The notes beneath the pieces are model-generated. The model searched no databases. It saw nothing but the letters and a program-made list of their open reading frames with translations, and was not told the origin of the DNA. DNA of 64,000 nt from Diplocarpon mali (Eukaryota; Ascomycota; Leotiomycetes; Helotiales; Drepanopezizaceae): assembly GCA_024741835.1 (NCBI GenBank), contig JAENRP010000106.1, positions 47,588 to 111,587 on the forward strand, written 5' to 3'. Both the position numbers and the translations under genes were made by a program. Shown one piece after another: positions 48,562-59,358 of the stretch. Within the stretch, counting starts at the first letter, position 1, and the number at the start of each line of letters is the position of its first letter.

Positions 48562-49754
48562 CTACAACTTCCCCTTCTCAACAGCGGCCTCCTCCTGCAC
48601 CTTCTTATCTCCCGCAGCGTTCGCCATCATCATCTTGCTCTCGGGCTTCCACTTCTTGCTCAACAGCCTTACGTCGTACCTACAATCTAGCGTCGCGCCC
48701 TTTGCCTTTGGCTCGCCCTCCGCCTCGTTGAACGTCAGCAGCAAATCGTCCTTCACCGCGCACACCGTGTCCGTCGCGAGGTACTGGTCGTCGTTCGGGT
48801 ACAGCTGCGCCGTTACACCGATGTAGTCGTCGTGAGTTACCATCATGTGGATGTGCGCGGGTCGGTTCGGATGCCGTCCCATCAGCGCCAGTAGATCGCC
48901 CGACGGGCCCGAGGTGTCGATTGCGTACTCCGTAGGCTTAAGGCAGTAGAAGTAGTACTCGCCCTTCTCGTTCGTGCGGAACTTGCCGCGCAGGTTATGC
49001 AGCGACTGGTTCTCGGGGTCGAAGACGTCGTACTTCCCGTTGGTGGAGGCTTGCCACATGTCGAAGACCGCGTTGGGGATTCCGATGGAGGTTTCGGCGT
49101 CGACGATCTGGCCGTGAAAATAGGTCAATTGGCCTTTGGGCGGAAAATCTTGTACGACAGATGCGCCGAGTTCGCGAAAGGGTCTGGAGAGAGGTCAGTT
49201 AGCCTTGTGTGTGTTGTAAGTACTGTATATATTTTTGAGGCTTCGAAGATGAGAGCTGGGAAGAAAGGTCTGGGTACCTACGAGTCGGGGGACCAGAAAG
49301 GGCCAAGGATTGCGGAGGAGGTGGGTTCGATGCCAGCGTCGGAGGCGACTTTGTGATTTATTTCGTCGACGAGACTATTGGGCACGTATATCAGCTCCGA
49401 CTGGTCACATCTCGCCTTTCCCTTCGCATCTTTTTTCTTGCTCCCACCTCTTCAAATCAAGCCGCCGTCTCAGGCAAGGGAAGCGTCAACCAACCTCTCA
49501 ACTCCCAAGATATCACAGATTCTCCACGCCTCGTTCCGGTTCTTGCGGTATGCCTGACCAATGCTATTCACATAGTTGACGCCAATAATCCACTCGTCTT
49601 GCGTAAGCTCTACCTCGCGGCAGAAGTCGTGCAGGTGCGAGATCAGCGAGGTCAGGATGACTCGTGCGCGGGGCGGCGTGTCGGGGGACATGAGGTTGAT
49701 GACATGATCGGTGAAGTTGGGATCGAATTTGGTGGAGGTCTTGCTGGAGGCCAT
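48562..49754 (-). CDS. Intradiol ring-cleavage dioxygenase, hydroxyquinol 1,2-dioxygenase type
   Basis: The exons are 49754-49495, 49374-49282 and 49183-48562, in phase, for 324 residues. An N-terminal helical dimerisation domain ([20 protein letters not shown] ... ICDILGVE) leads to [11 protein letters not shown] and [21 protein letters not shown]. The catalytic beta barrel follows. The four Fe(III) ligands are present: Tyr169 (NGKYD), Tyr204 (PTEYAI), His228 and His230 (RPAHIH). The enzyme opens hydroxyquinol (or catechol) to maleylacetate or muconate, feeding the 3-oxoadipate route from lignin- or phenol-derived aromatics. No partner gene of the pathway lies next to it. The C-terminal 25 residues are charged and unusual for the family. 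Confidence 0.9.
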
Positions 49755-50653
49755 TCTGGCGGGTGCGGTAGTCTTATGCTTGTTGCGATGTTCGGGTTGG
49801 AGTGTTTGGTCAGACTGGAGATGGAGATGCAATTGAAAACTGGGCAGAGGGAGAAGAGAGGTACTGAGAGTTGAAGTGAAGTGAAGGATCCAAACAATGG
49901 AGAAGAGTGGAATGGATTGCAAATCTTGGAAGGGCCGCCCTCCTTATATCCATCCCAAGTCCTCCATCCCCGTCACCGAGCACGGGAATCGTAGCGGGAT
50001 CTCTCGCAGGCCACACAATCCTCAAATGCGGGGGAGGCGGCTTGTATGTCGGGACGGGGTGCTGACACCGGATAAGTGTTTTCCCGCCAAACAGTCATTG
50101 CATTCAGGGTCCACCTTGCATTGTCAAATTTTGCAGAGAAATGTTTGTTCCTCTTTGCATATCGAAATGCATATATCTACAAGCATATCCTACAGTACCT
50201 CAATTCTTGCAGAGAGATGGTCGGCCTCCACGGCAGGACCCCCTCGGAGGGCCACGGGACCACGTACTGCCGGGACCTACCTCGAAAGACTGTTGCCCCG
50301 GCATTTCCTCGTCATTCTCCGCTATCTCAACGTCTAATTCAGCTTTGTGCTCTAGCAGTTCGTCCAACGCACCAGATTCGAACGATATCCATGAAAGTTA
50401 GTGGCCCAGGTACTTTGGCAGCTGGCACAGCCTCCAAAACCTTCGTAACATCATAGGAACCATAGGGAGCATCACGAAAAGTCAACGACAAGGACCAGCC
50501 GCAGGTTGATACGAATCTCCAATCGGAGTATTACCATCTGATATTCTGCCTCAATCTATAACTCCGAGCTCGCTACAAACAATTGCAAGCATTCTATATG
50601 CTGTCCAGTCTCGCGCCTAGTCAATCAACAGCGTGCACCACTTCATCTCCTCC
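49755..50653. other. Upstream of the dioxygenase / downstream of the dehydrogenase
   Basis: 899 bp without a supported gene; open frames in both directions are short and lack signatures. Confidence 0.4.
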
Positions 50654-51935
50654 CTACGTAAGAGTGTACCCACCGTCCACGCGCAGATCAGCACCTATTA
50701 AGATTAGATGCCTTGCCGTTAAATCTCAGCAGAGACACTCACCGGTAATGTAGGCAGACGCGTCCGACGACAAAAAGGTAACGGCACCCATCAGGTCTTC
50801 TGGTTGTCCCATCTTACCCTGAGGGATGAGGGAAGTCCATTGCTTCTGGAGGTCAGGGTTATCGTCTAGGATCTTCTTAGTGCTGGAGAAGAGTCAGTTA
50901 GCGCGAAGCAACCGGAATTCGAGACACTTACAGAGCTGTGAGCATGTAACCGGGGGAGATACAGTTGACTCTGATATTCGCATGGGCCCACTCGACCGCT
51001 AAGCTGGAAGCAAGATGTCGGACTGCGGCCTTGGCTGCGTTGTAGGGCGCTTGGGGCTGGGGAACGTTGACAATAGACCCAGACATGCTCCCGATGAAGA
51101 CCATGCTTCCTGGTGCCTTTCGCTCCATCAAATGCTTTGCGACGGCAATGGCAAACAGGTATGTCCCGTCGACGTTGACGCCCCACAGCTTGCGTACTCG
51201 ATCGATGGGATAATTGATAGCTTCGAAATTCTCGGTGAACCCTGCAGACGTAACCAAGTTGTCGATCCTTCCATGTTGTTCGATTATCTCGGCAATAGCA
51301 GCCTCAACAGATTCTTGAGAGGACACATCGGCATAGTGAGCTGTAACCTTGGGAACCCTGTGCCTCTTGTCAGTATGGCAAAGGAGGACAGCGGAGGGGC
51401 CTCAGTGTATCGTACTTGTCTGTTCCCGGGTTCTCCTTTACAAAAGCTTCGATCAGTTGAGCAGCTTGCTTTTCCGCCTCCTCCTCTGTCGTGTATCAGC
51501 AAAGACAGTCGTCAATATTGACCTCGACATACTGTTCAAGTCGACAATGGCTACGTCAGCTCCGCTAATCACCAAAGCTTGGCTCATTACCAGACCAAGA
51601 CCTCGAGCACCTCCTGTGACCACACCGACTTTACCTTCGAGCGAGAATGAAGCGAGGGTGCGCCTGAAATGCATGCCACCTCGGCCCTGTAATGGGGCAC
51701 TGGATGGAAGATCTCTCTCTGCAGGGTATTCCACTTCGACCGACGGATCAGTCCGAGCGAACGATCCTTCGTGCTCCTCGTCTGTCTTCTTCTCATCTCT
51801 AGCAAGCGGCGGGGTGTTGCTGATGAATCTGCGGGCAGATAGCGCAGGTAGTGCACGGGAGGCAATTGGCAGGACAGGAGCTGGGGAAGCTCTCACGGTG
51901 CGAGCCGCTTGTCGGAGGAGCTGGGCGCTGAACAT
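50654..51935 (-). CDS. Short-chain dehydrogenase, D-arabinitol 2-dehydrogenase-like, with presequence
   Basis: The exons are 51935-51533, 51485-51416, 51357-50932, 50882-50743 and 50694-50654, all in phase, for 359 residues. The SDR core has the cofactor motif VVTGGARGLG, DLN, NLVTSAGF, the catalytic Ser in SMSGS and YNAAK, and IRVNCISPGYM. It closes with the family end GADLRVDGGYTLT. Best fit is the fungal D-arabinitol (ribulose-forming)/sorbose-reductase group. The first 95 residues are extra. They start with an Arg/Ala/Ser amphipathic stretch and RRFISNTP, as in a cleaved mitochondrial presequence, then an acidic linker. I infer mitochondrial location; the substrate is not certain. Confidence 0.85.
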
Positions 51936-54665
51936 GTCGAAGAGCTTGACAAGACGCGGATCGCGGGATGAGAAAGAACAACAAAGCTGTGCAGATCTAC
52001 TTGAAGTGCTGCAAGGTCATGCAAGTGTTGAAAAGCAACTTTGATGTGATGATGGTTGGATCTTGAGAGGATGGAGAATGGAAAATGAGATGACAAGAAA
52101 AAGAAATCTTCAGAGCTTTGACAATGAGAAGCAGCGCTGGTGAATTGGGCCAGAGCGGGATGACGTGCGGGACGCCGATCAAGCTGCCAAGGGGGTGGGC
52201 ACCCATTGCACCTGCAGAAACCCAAACATTGGATTCCAACAACTCGAGCTCGAAGACCTCCCTTGCCAGAACAGTTACGATTACAACCTGGAGAGCAATT
52301 CCGAACAGGTCGGCTGGGTGGAAGCTGTCGAGTTGCGGCGCGCTTGCGAACGCCTGCGAGCGCTTGCGAGCACATTCAAAGGCCGGTAGGCGGGATTCCC
52401 AGAGGCGCACCGAGGGTGTGGCGCTCGATCAGCATTTATTTATAGGGGTGGGTTTCTGAAGGGAGATGGACCCACCCGAAGCGGCTTACGGAGAATACAT
52501 CGAACTAGAAGAGGAAAAACCCAGGTATCTGACGGAGTCAACATGTAGGAGTCGAAGTAGAACCCAAGTACCCGGCGAGGAGTATATGTCGGAGTAGAGG
52601 TACAACCCAAGGTCCCTTGGCGGGGTTGTCGCTGGTATCCCAGATCTCCTGTGTACTCATATCCCTCCCGTGTAAGGGGCGTAGTAGGGCCTCGCAAGTA
52701 AGACGTGTATCCAGCATGGACACATACAAATGTGTAGATATACCGCCTCGACCAGCTACAAATCACACATCTCCGCGTATACCAGACGTGCTTCTCCTGA
52801 TCACCTGACCCTGGGAGGAACAGGGGTCGCGTGAGGAATACGGTGCACATTACCCCTAGTGATGCTGCCGCAAAAGCATTCACCGAAATGCCCAGATCGT
52901 ATATTACTTTTTGGTGTTGCTGTCAGCAGCGCTGCGTGCACTAGAGCTGAGAAGCATCTTGATCAGAGACCGACGACTCAAGATTGGATCAGAGAGTGGA
53001 TGTGTTACCCGTAGTTCGCTGGTACATTGGACCCTTCGCATCACTAGGTGAGAGGCTGTCGTGGGACCAATTGGACTCGAAGTCTGGGAATCCGTCGCCA
53101 ATGATTTCTATATTATGTGTGGAAAACTACACGTGGAAGAATGTATGCAGAGGAGAACGTGCACAGCACGTTATGCCAAAGCCATAAATTACAGAGTAGC
53201 AAAGTTCTGCCAGAGGCGTAAATACCAGCACACGTCTCTTCTTATGCAACGTCTGTGCATCTTGGTGATCCTCGGCGTGCTCTCCGCTAGCAAAAGAGCC
53301 GTGTGATTCTTGGTGTCACTACTGAGAAGATACAAGTTCCACGACAATCTTCCGGCAAAAGTCGAGGAGGCGCAAGGAGTATGTGAGAGCGACCGCCCCG
53401 ACGAGCATCTTCTTCGGCGGTCCCAGATTGGAGCTGTGTCCCCTCCTTGACCCCTCGAGCTCTTGACCTCTTGTCCCCGTTCCCCCTTTTGCGCGCTCCA
53501 TCAGGCTTGTTTTTATATCGAGGCACAGTGGCTACGAGGAGGACGGGTTGTACTAAGTATGTCCATCTCACATACCAAGAGGCTGGGACGGCAGAATTAA
53601 AGCTACACATGCTTGGTGGGTAGGAGAGAGGAAAGGCGGTGACATGGATTGTTCCTCGTCACGGGAAAGCCGCCCCACACCGCCCGAGTTCCCCTCGGCC
53701 CTCGGCATGGCGTACGGGACAAGGCACCGCCTCGACAAGTAGAGAGCAGCAGAAGCCATATTGGTCCAGTAGCCCTCGACGGCTACCCAGTCCACGTCAC
53801 GTGATTTTATGATTGGGTATTGGGTATTGGGTATTGGGTATTGGGTATTGGGTATTGGGTATTGGGTTTTAGGTGATTGAGATTCGGGCCCCGTCTGTCG
53901 GGTCTGGGGCTCTAGGATCTGGGTGTGGGGAACTGGGCAGTGTGCTTTTCACCCTCTTGATTTCCACCGGCTACAGTACAGGAGTGCTGGCCCAGTCCGG
54001 CCAGTATGGGAACCTGAGGCTCTACATGTGATGCCTGGGCAGAATCAAAGCGGTGAGCCCCCCACTACCCCTAGCACCTCCGTTCTGCCCATGGCTGTTG
54101 CAAGGATAAATTCTCGTCTACTTCACTCTCGTTCTGCCTTCATGCGGGCTCGGCGTCTATGGAGTCTGCGACGAAGTATAATATACATCCGACCCATCCC
54201 AAAACCGACGGGGGGGAATCAAGCCTTCGGATATTCTAAATCCTACCTCCTCTCGTCCTCAGATTCCGAGCATCTTGGTGCGAGTTCAGCCCACGACACC
54301 ATGACGACTACTGACTAGGCGACCGACTACTATGCAAGTGCATCAGCCACCCCAAGACGTCGGTGGGTGTGGGGACATGGCGGCAAAATGCTCGTTCGAC
54401 ACGGTTAAGATGGCCAGGAATTAACCATCAGACCTCAGGTCTAAACCTCCAACGAGGATGGACTGTACTACCGAACGTAGTATCATGTACTCTACGACTA
54501 CTCGCACCTACTAGCGCTCCTTGGCTCGACGGAGTGACTTTGTCGTCGGTGGAGTACAAAGTCTCCAAAGCCCCCTGGAAGTCCGGAAAGTCAATGGGCG
54601 TTGGAAAGGAAAGGGGATCAGTGGACCGGGAAGAAGGATAACCCTCTCCTCACACCTCCAAGATC
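51936..54665. other. Intergenic, with short repeats
   Basis: 2.7 kb without a supported gene. It includes two imperfect copies of an approximately 45-bp unit near 52,544 and 52,589 and the ATTGGGT array at 53,812. Frames open on both strands near 52,440-52,880 look like chance. Confidence 0.45.
53812..53867. repeat. Heptanucleotide tandem repeat (ATTGGGT) x8
   Basis: Eight uninterrupted copies of ATTGGGT, followed by a degenerate TTTTAGGTGATTG tail. It lies about 800 bp upstream of the acyltransferase gene. Confidence 0.95.
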
Positions 54666-56171
54666 ATGTCGAATTCCAATCCAGACTCGCCCACCTCCTG
54701 GCAGAAGGACAAGATAGCCATCTCCCCAGACAGTGACAACCTCCTCGAAAAGGGTCAGTGGCAAGGGGTCGGGGCGACCGATACTCAGCTGCCCCTCTTG
54801 AGGCGAGCCCTGCGCATATTCAAAGATATCATTCGTCCTGCAATCCTCACCAAAGGCCCCCCCGCGAAGAATCAGCTCTCTCGGACCGCATATCTCGACG
54901 GATTGCGAGGTTTTGCCGCGCTGCTGGTGTATGTCCATCACCATGAGCTCTGGGTGCGGGAGACGGACGGCGATGCGGAAATCTTCGAGAATGGATTTGG
55001 GTATAACGGCCGGTACCACCTGGCCACGTTCCCCTTCATCCGCCTCATCTTCTGCGGCGGCCACTTCGCGGTCCCGATCTTCTTTGTCGTGTCAGCTTAC
55101 GCCCTCTCCGTCAAGCCGCTGAGCCTGATCCACGCGGGCGAGCTGAACAAGCTGAGCGATAGCTTCTCGTCTTCCATCTTCCGGCGCTGGATGCGTCTCT
55201 GGATGCCAGTGGCCACCACGACTTTCATCTACATGACGCTGTGCCACTACCCCGGCTTCTACACGGACGACTACGTCCACCAGGCCACGTACCGCGAGGA
55301 GGTGTGGGAGTGGTACACCAAGCTCAAAAACTTCAGCTTCATGTTCGACACCGGCGGTAACCCCTTCTTCCCTTTCAACGGGCATCTGTGGACCATCCCC
55401 GTCGAGTTCAAGGGCTCGGTTGCCGTCTACATGGCCCTGATCTCCTTCTCCCGCTTTACGCAGACGGCCCGGCTGGCGTGCACGCTGGCGCTCATCTACT
55501 ACTTCATCTACGTCGCCGACGGTTGCTTCTACGCCATGTTCATGGCCGGCGTGCTCCTCGCGGACCTGGACCTGCTGGCCCTGAGCCACCGGCTCCCGCG
55601 CTTCCTCGCGCGCCTGGAGCCGTACAAGGAGCTGATCTACGTCCACCTGCTGGTCCTCGGCTGCTACCTGGGGGGTGCGCCCGCCCACGATCAAGACGTC
55701 ATGCACCTGCGCGCGACGCGCGGGTGGTACTACCTCTCGTTCCTCAAGCCGCAGGCGGCTTTCAACTACAAGTGGTTCTTCATGTTCTGGGCGGCGCTGT
55801 TCACCGTGTCCGCGGTGCCGCGCCTCGGGCCCATCCGGCGCTTCTTCGAGAGCAGGTTCTGTCAGTACCTGGGCAAGATCTCGTTTGGCTTGTATCTGGT
55901 GCACGGACCCGTGCTGTGTATTCTGGGGGATCGGCTGTACAGCGCCGTGGGCTGGGTGAGAGTCCGACACGAGACGGGGATTCCGTTATGGGTGAATGCG
56001 TGGCCGATGTCTCATGCTGGCCCGCTGGGCCTGGAGTGGGCTTTCTTGGTGCCGCACTTGATCCTTCTCCCCTTTACGCTTTGGATGGCGGAGATTTGCA
56101 CGCGGTTCATCGACACGCCGAGTATCAAGATTGGGCAGACGCTTCACCGGAGATTTCAGAGGGACGCGTAG
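54666..56171 (+). CDS. Acyltransferase family 3 membrane protein
   Basis: Intronless, 501 residues, GC-rich. After an N-terminal cytosolic part the acyltransferase-3 signature appears: AYLDGLRGFAALLVYVHHHELW (with the family's catalytic His), GGHFAVPIFFVVSAYALS, RRWMRLWMPV and about ten membrane helices. These run to the terminal FGLYLVHGPVLCILG and WMAEICTRFIDTPS. Such enzymes move acetyl or other acyl groups onto sugars, lipids or secondary metabolites at the membrane; the acceptor here is unknown. High GC gives long stop-free antisense frames that are not genes. Confidence 0.88.
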   Translation: MSNSNPDSPTSWQKDKIAISPDSDNLLEKGQWQGVGATDTQLPLLRRALRIFKDIIRPAILTKGPPAKNQLSRTAYLDGLRGFAALLVYVHHHELWVRETDGDAEIFENGFGYNGRYHLATFPFIRLIFCGGHFAVPIFFVVSAYALSVKPLSLIHAGELNKLSDSFSSSIFRRWMRLWMPVATTTFIYMTLCHYPGFYTDDYVHQATYREEVWEWYTKLKNFSFMFDTGGNPFFPFNGHLWTIPVEFKGSVAVYMALISFSRFTQTARLACTLALIYYFIYVADGCFYAMFMAGVLLADLDLLALSHRLPRFLARLEPYKELIYVHLLVLGCYLGGAPAHDQDVMHLRATRGWYYLSFLKPQAAFNYKWFFMFWAALFTVSAVPRLGPIRRFFESRFCQYLGKISFGLYLVHGPVLCILGDRLYSAVGWVRVRHETGIPLWVNAWPMSHAGPLGLEWAFLVPHLILLPFTLWMAEICTRFIDTPSIKIGQTLHRRFQRDA

Positions 56172-57898
56172 CGCGCATGAGAGGATAGGTAGACGACTAC
56201 TGCAGGGCTGGGGCTGCCGCCTGGGCTCTTGAACGCGGCGTTACTTTTTTGGCGCTGCATTGGAGGATGCCTTGGTTTTGCACGAGCGGGAGCCGGACAT
56301 TTGGCTACCAGCGGCTGGTGCAACTCGATCACTAGTCTCGAGAGATAGTATAGGATGCCTCTGGAAAGTGCTACCCATGATGGGGAAATAACTAAAAACT
56401 ATCTGGAAATTTTATCTATCAAATTGCAGGCTTCGCAGTCGCTTGAAGCATAGCACAAAGCTATCTCGAAAGAATTATAGCTTCGTAGCCGGGGAAGGGA
56501 GCGGGGAAGTACTAGGTGGGAATTATGAGTAGATAGAGATGTATAACTATCAAAGCACACTCTGGTTCACTGGTTCCAAACCCGTCACATACAGAAGTAT
56601 ACGCAACATACAACACCAAGTGAGCCATAAAACCGCACATCAGGCTATCCGTGGTATCCACGGATGAAACGTGAGGGACACATGTCAAGAGTGGCTCGCG
56701 AGTCCTGACATACGTAGAGGAAGTACAGCGGAGCGTAGGTGGGTCGTATCACGACAAAACAAAGCCGCCTCGCCAATCCGACCGGCCCCGAAGAGGCGCA
56801 CACGGGGGCAGAGTCGTCCTGGCCAGCCCGGTTCTCAGCACGACGCCGGGGGAAGGGTTCCTGTAGGAAGAAAGTGATTGTAGGTCACGTGTAGGGCCAC
56901 ATGCATAGCCTTGGCATAGGCAGCATTACTTTACTCTAGACCTATCCCTCCGCCGAGAACACTCATCAACCAACCAATACAACCAAGAATCGATTCTTTG
57001 CCCTTGTGCGCACACCTTGCGATACCAACAGCTACAACTCGCACTATTCTCTGATTGCAGGTGATCAGGGCGCATGTACAAGGTCAAACCGCTCCGCAGA
57101 CCATCTCCCGCGTAGTATTGGTCGGCTCGGGTCTGCGATAGAGTGCGTGCCCTGAACCCGTCGGCTCGAAGACTGGGAGACTGCGGAACGGTAACGGACT
57201 GGGTAATGCAAGAAGAGGGAGAAGGGGGAACGGGGACAGGGGCTTCCCTGGGGTTGATGCGTGCGAGGAGCTTTGTTGCAATGTAGATCATACTGGTAGC
57301 GCGTGCCTGTTGCGAGCGTTTGCCGTAGGATGGTCTTCTATATGAATATATATATGTATATATTCTTTTTAATATGTTATGCTAGTTTAAAGTGATATAG
57401 CACAGGCGGAGAACGCGATAGTCATGCCAAGTACACGGTGGAAGTCACGTAAAGCCTCCTTGAATTCCCCCGTAGCCTATTAACCTTGGTTTCTACAAGA
57501 TGTCCATATAGCCGTACACAGCTGTACAGCTCCCATGACCCCTCCATCGTAGATGACCATTATCCTCCCTCACATCCCATCATCGAGAATGCTCTTACCA
57601 TCTCTGCTCTCATTTTCCTCCTTGCCCTTCGCCCTGTATATACGCGGAATTCGAAGATTATTTCTAGATCGTGGGAAACCCGCCTACGTCGACTTCGGGA
57701 GTGCATCTAGGAAGAGGGGCCTTAGTCAGCTTCTTACGTAAAGCGGCGTCCATCCCGCCCCGCATCCCCCTTCCCCTCCCCCTCCCCACTCTTACCCTGC
57801 TCACACTCCAGCCAGCGCGCTCTCGGCATCCTCATACGCAGTAGGTATTGTTTGGCGCGTTTGCGTCGTGGTGATAAGAGTGGTACTGGTATAGAAAA

Positions 57899-57933
57899 GG
57901 ATAGGATAGGATAGGATAGGATAGGATAGGATA
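57899..57933. repeat. Pentanucleotide tandem repeat (GGATA) x7
   Basis: Seven direct copies of GGATA, followed by GGTAG. Confidence 0.95.
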
Positions 57934-58500
57934 GGTAGTATGCTCGTCAATCACCATCAGCATGTTCATCAGATCCAGTCACCCACGGCCGTGTGGCTTG
58001 GAACGTAACAGGCTGGTGCAAGGATGATATTCTCGTGAATTGAAACCAGATCCATATCAATCCCGGTGGGGATTCGCAATGGCTTTGCACGCAAAGTCAC
58101 CCGGGGACCTCGGTATATTATGACATGGTGCTGATCAGGCCTGCGACCAAGTACTTGGACCTTTGGGCTATATAGCGGCTTGCTATCAAGGTAGGATAAT
58201 GGTATGGTAGGCATTCCGGCACTTGGTAGATAAGAGGGGGGATCTGAAGGTATCTGCGCCTCGACGAATAGCACCACTCCCATCAGCTCATCAGAGATCC
58301 AACTCCAACATATCACCGACGCAGCAACGCGTAGCTGGAAACGCCTGGCGTCAATTATAGTCATCCTCGATACATTATATACTGATTTCTCCAAGCCTCA
58401 GGTACCCAAGGCACCCCAAGACCTGCGCTGCTGTTGTTACTTGGGCTTTCCCGTGAAGTTGCCTTGGAGTATAGTAAAGGGTCTTGTAGTTTAGTACTGC

Positions 58501-58800
58501 CGACCTCTATTCAACTGTAGTCTATTACCAACTACTGTCTATTGATATCCTCTATTCTACTATAGTCTACTACCAACTACTGATATCCTCTATTCTACTG
58601 TAGTCTACTACAACTACTGATATCCTCTATTCTACTGTAGTCTATTACCAACTACTGTCTATTGATATCCTCTATTCTACTATAGTCTACTACCAACTAC
58701 TGATATCCTCTATTCTACTGTAGTCTACTACAACTACTGATATCCTCTATTCTACTGTAGTCTATTACCAACTACTGTCTACTAATATCCTCTAGAGTCT
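58501..58800. repeat. 120-bp higher-order minisatellite
   Basis: Bases 58,501-58,620 repeat almost exactly at 58,621-58,740, and 58,741-58,795 starts a third copy. The only differences I see between the first two are at the very start. Each 120-bp unit is itself built of about three shorter CTCTATTCTACTGTAGTCTA-type modules ending in ACTGATATC. The tract fades into a looser CTAC/ATAGTC repeat up to about 58,945. Confidence 0.9.
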
Positions 58801-59358
58801 ACTACCTACTATCGTCCACCACCTATTATGGTATACTACCTACTCTAGTCTACCACTTCCTATAGTCTCCCACCGACTATAGTCTACTACCTCCTCTCGT
58901 CTACTACACTCTACTATTGCTTACTAGTGTCGACTACAGTCAGCTGTAGTCACTGCCACCGACGACTGTTGCTTCTCGGCTCCACCAGCCAGACCCTTTC
59001 CATAGAGCCAGGATCCCAAGATCAAACATTTTACCTGCCCGTGAGGCAAAGGGAGTAGCACGGGCTGACAACGTGCACCTGTTGTATTGACACCGTACAG
59101 GTTGGTATGATTGTTGTATCGTACTCCGACCATAGCTTCTACTCTACTACACAGTAGAACAGAGTCACCGTATAAAGTCAAAGTCCAAGCTCGCCGCTGC
59201 AGCTCTCCTGGCCCTGACCCCTGGCCCTGGCTGCTCACCCCTTTGGCCTCGACTTGGAGTTCTTCGGATGATTGATTACCTTGCATTTCATCTGTTTTCC
59301 CATTGATCCATCCGTCCTTTATAATTAATCTTCTTTCAGGCGCCGAGTTCCTCCCGAC

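Larger units (their letters stand above)
56172..59358. other. Intergenic, repeat-rich
   Basis: 3.2 kb without a supported gene. It contains AT-rich (TATA)n near 57,343-57,362, the GGATA array, and the 120-bp minisatellite with a degenerate CTAC-rich continuation to about 58,945. Confidence 0.5.

Noticed and set aside
52440..52883. 147-residue minus-strand open frame
   Set aside because: No domain, no conserved-looking start, overlaps small imperfect repeats; open frames occur on both strands here.
55092..55970. 292-residue antisense open frame opposite the acyltransferase
   Set aside because: Same composition effect; low-complexity Glu/Val/Arg content and no signature.
58501..58945. CRISPR-like array
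   Set aside because: Units are contiguous without unique spacers, and the host is a fungus; it is a minisatellite.
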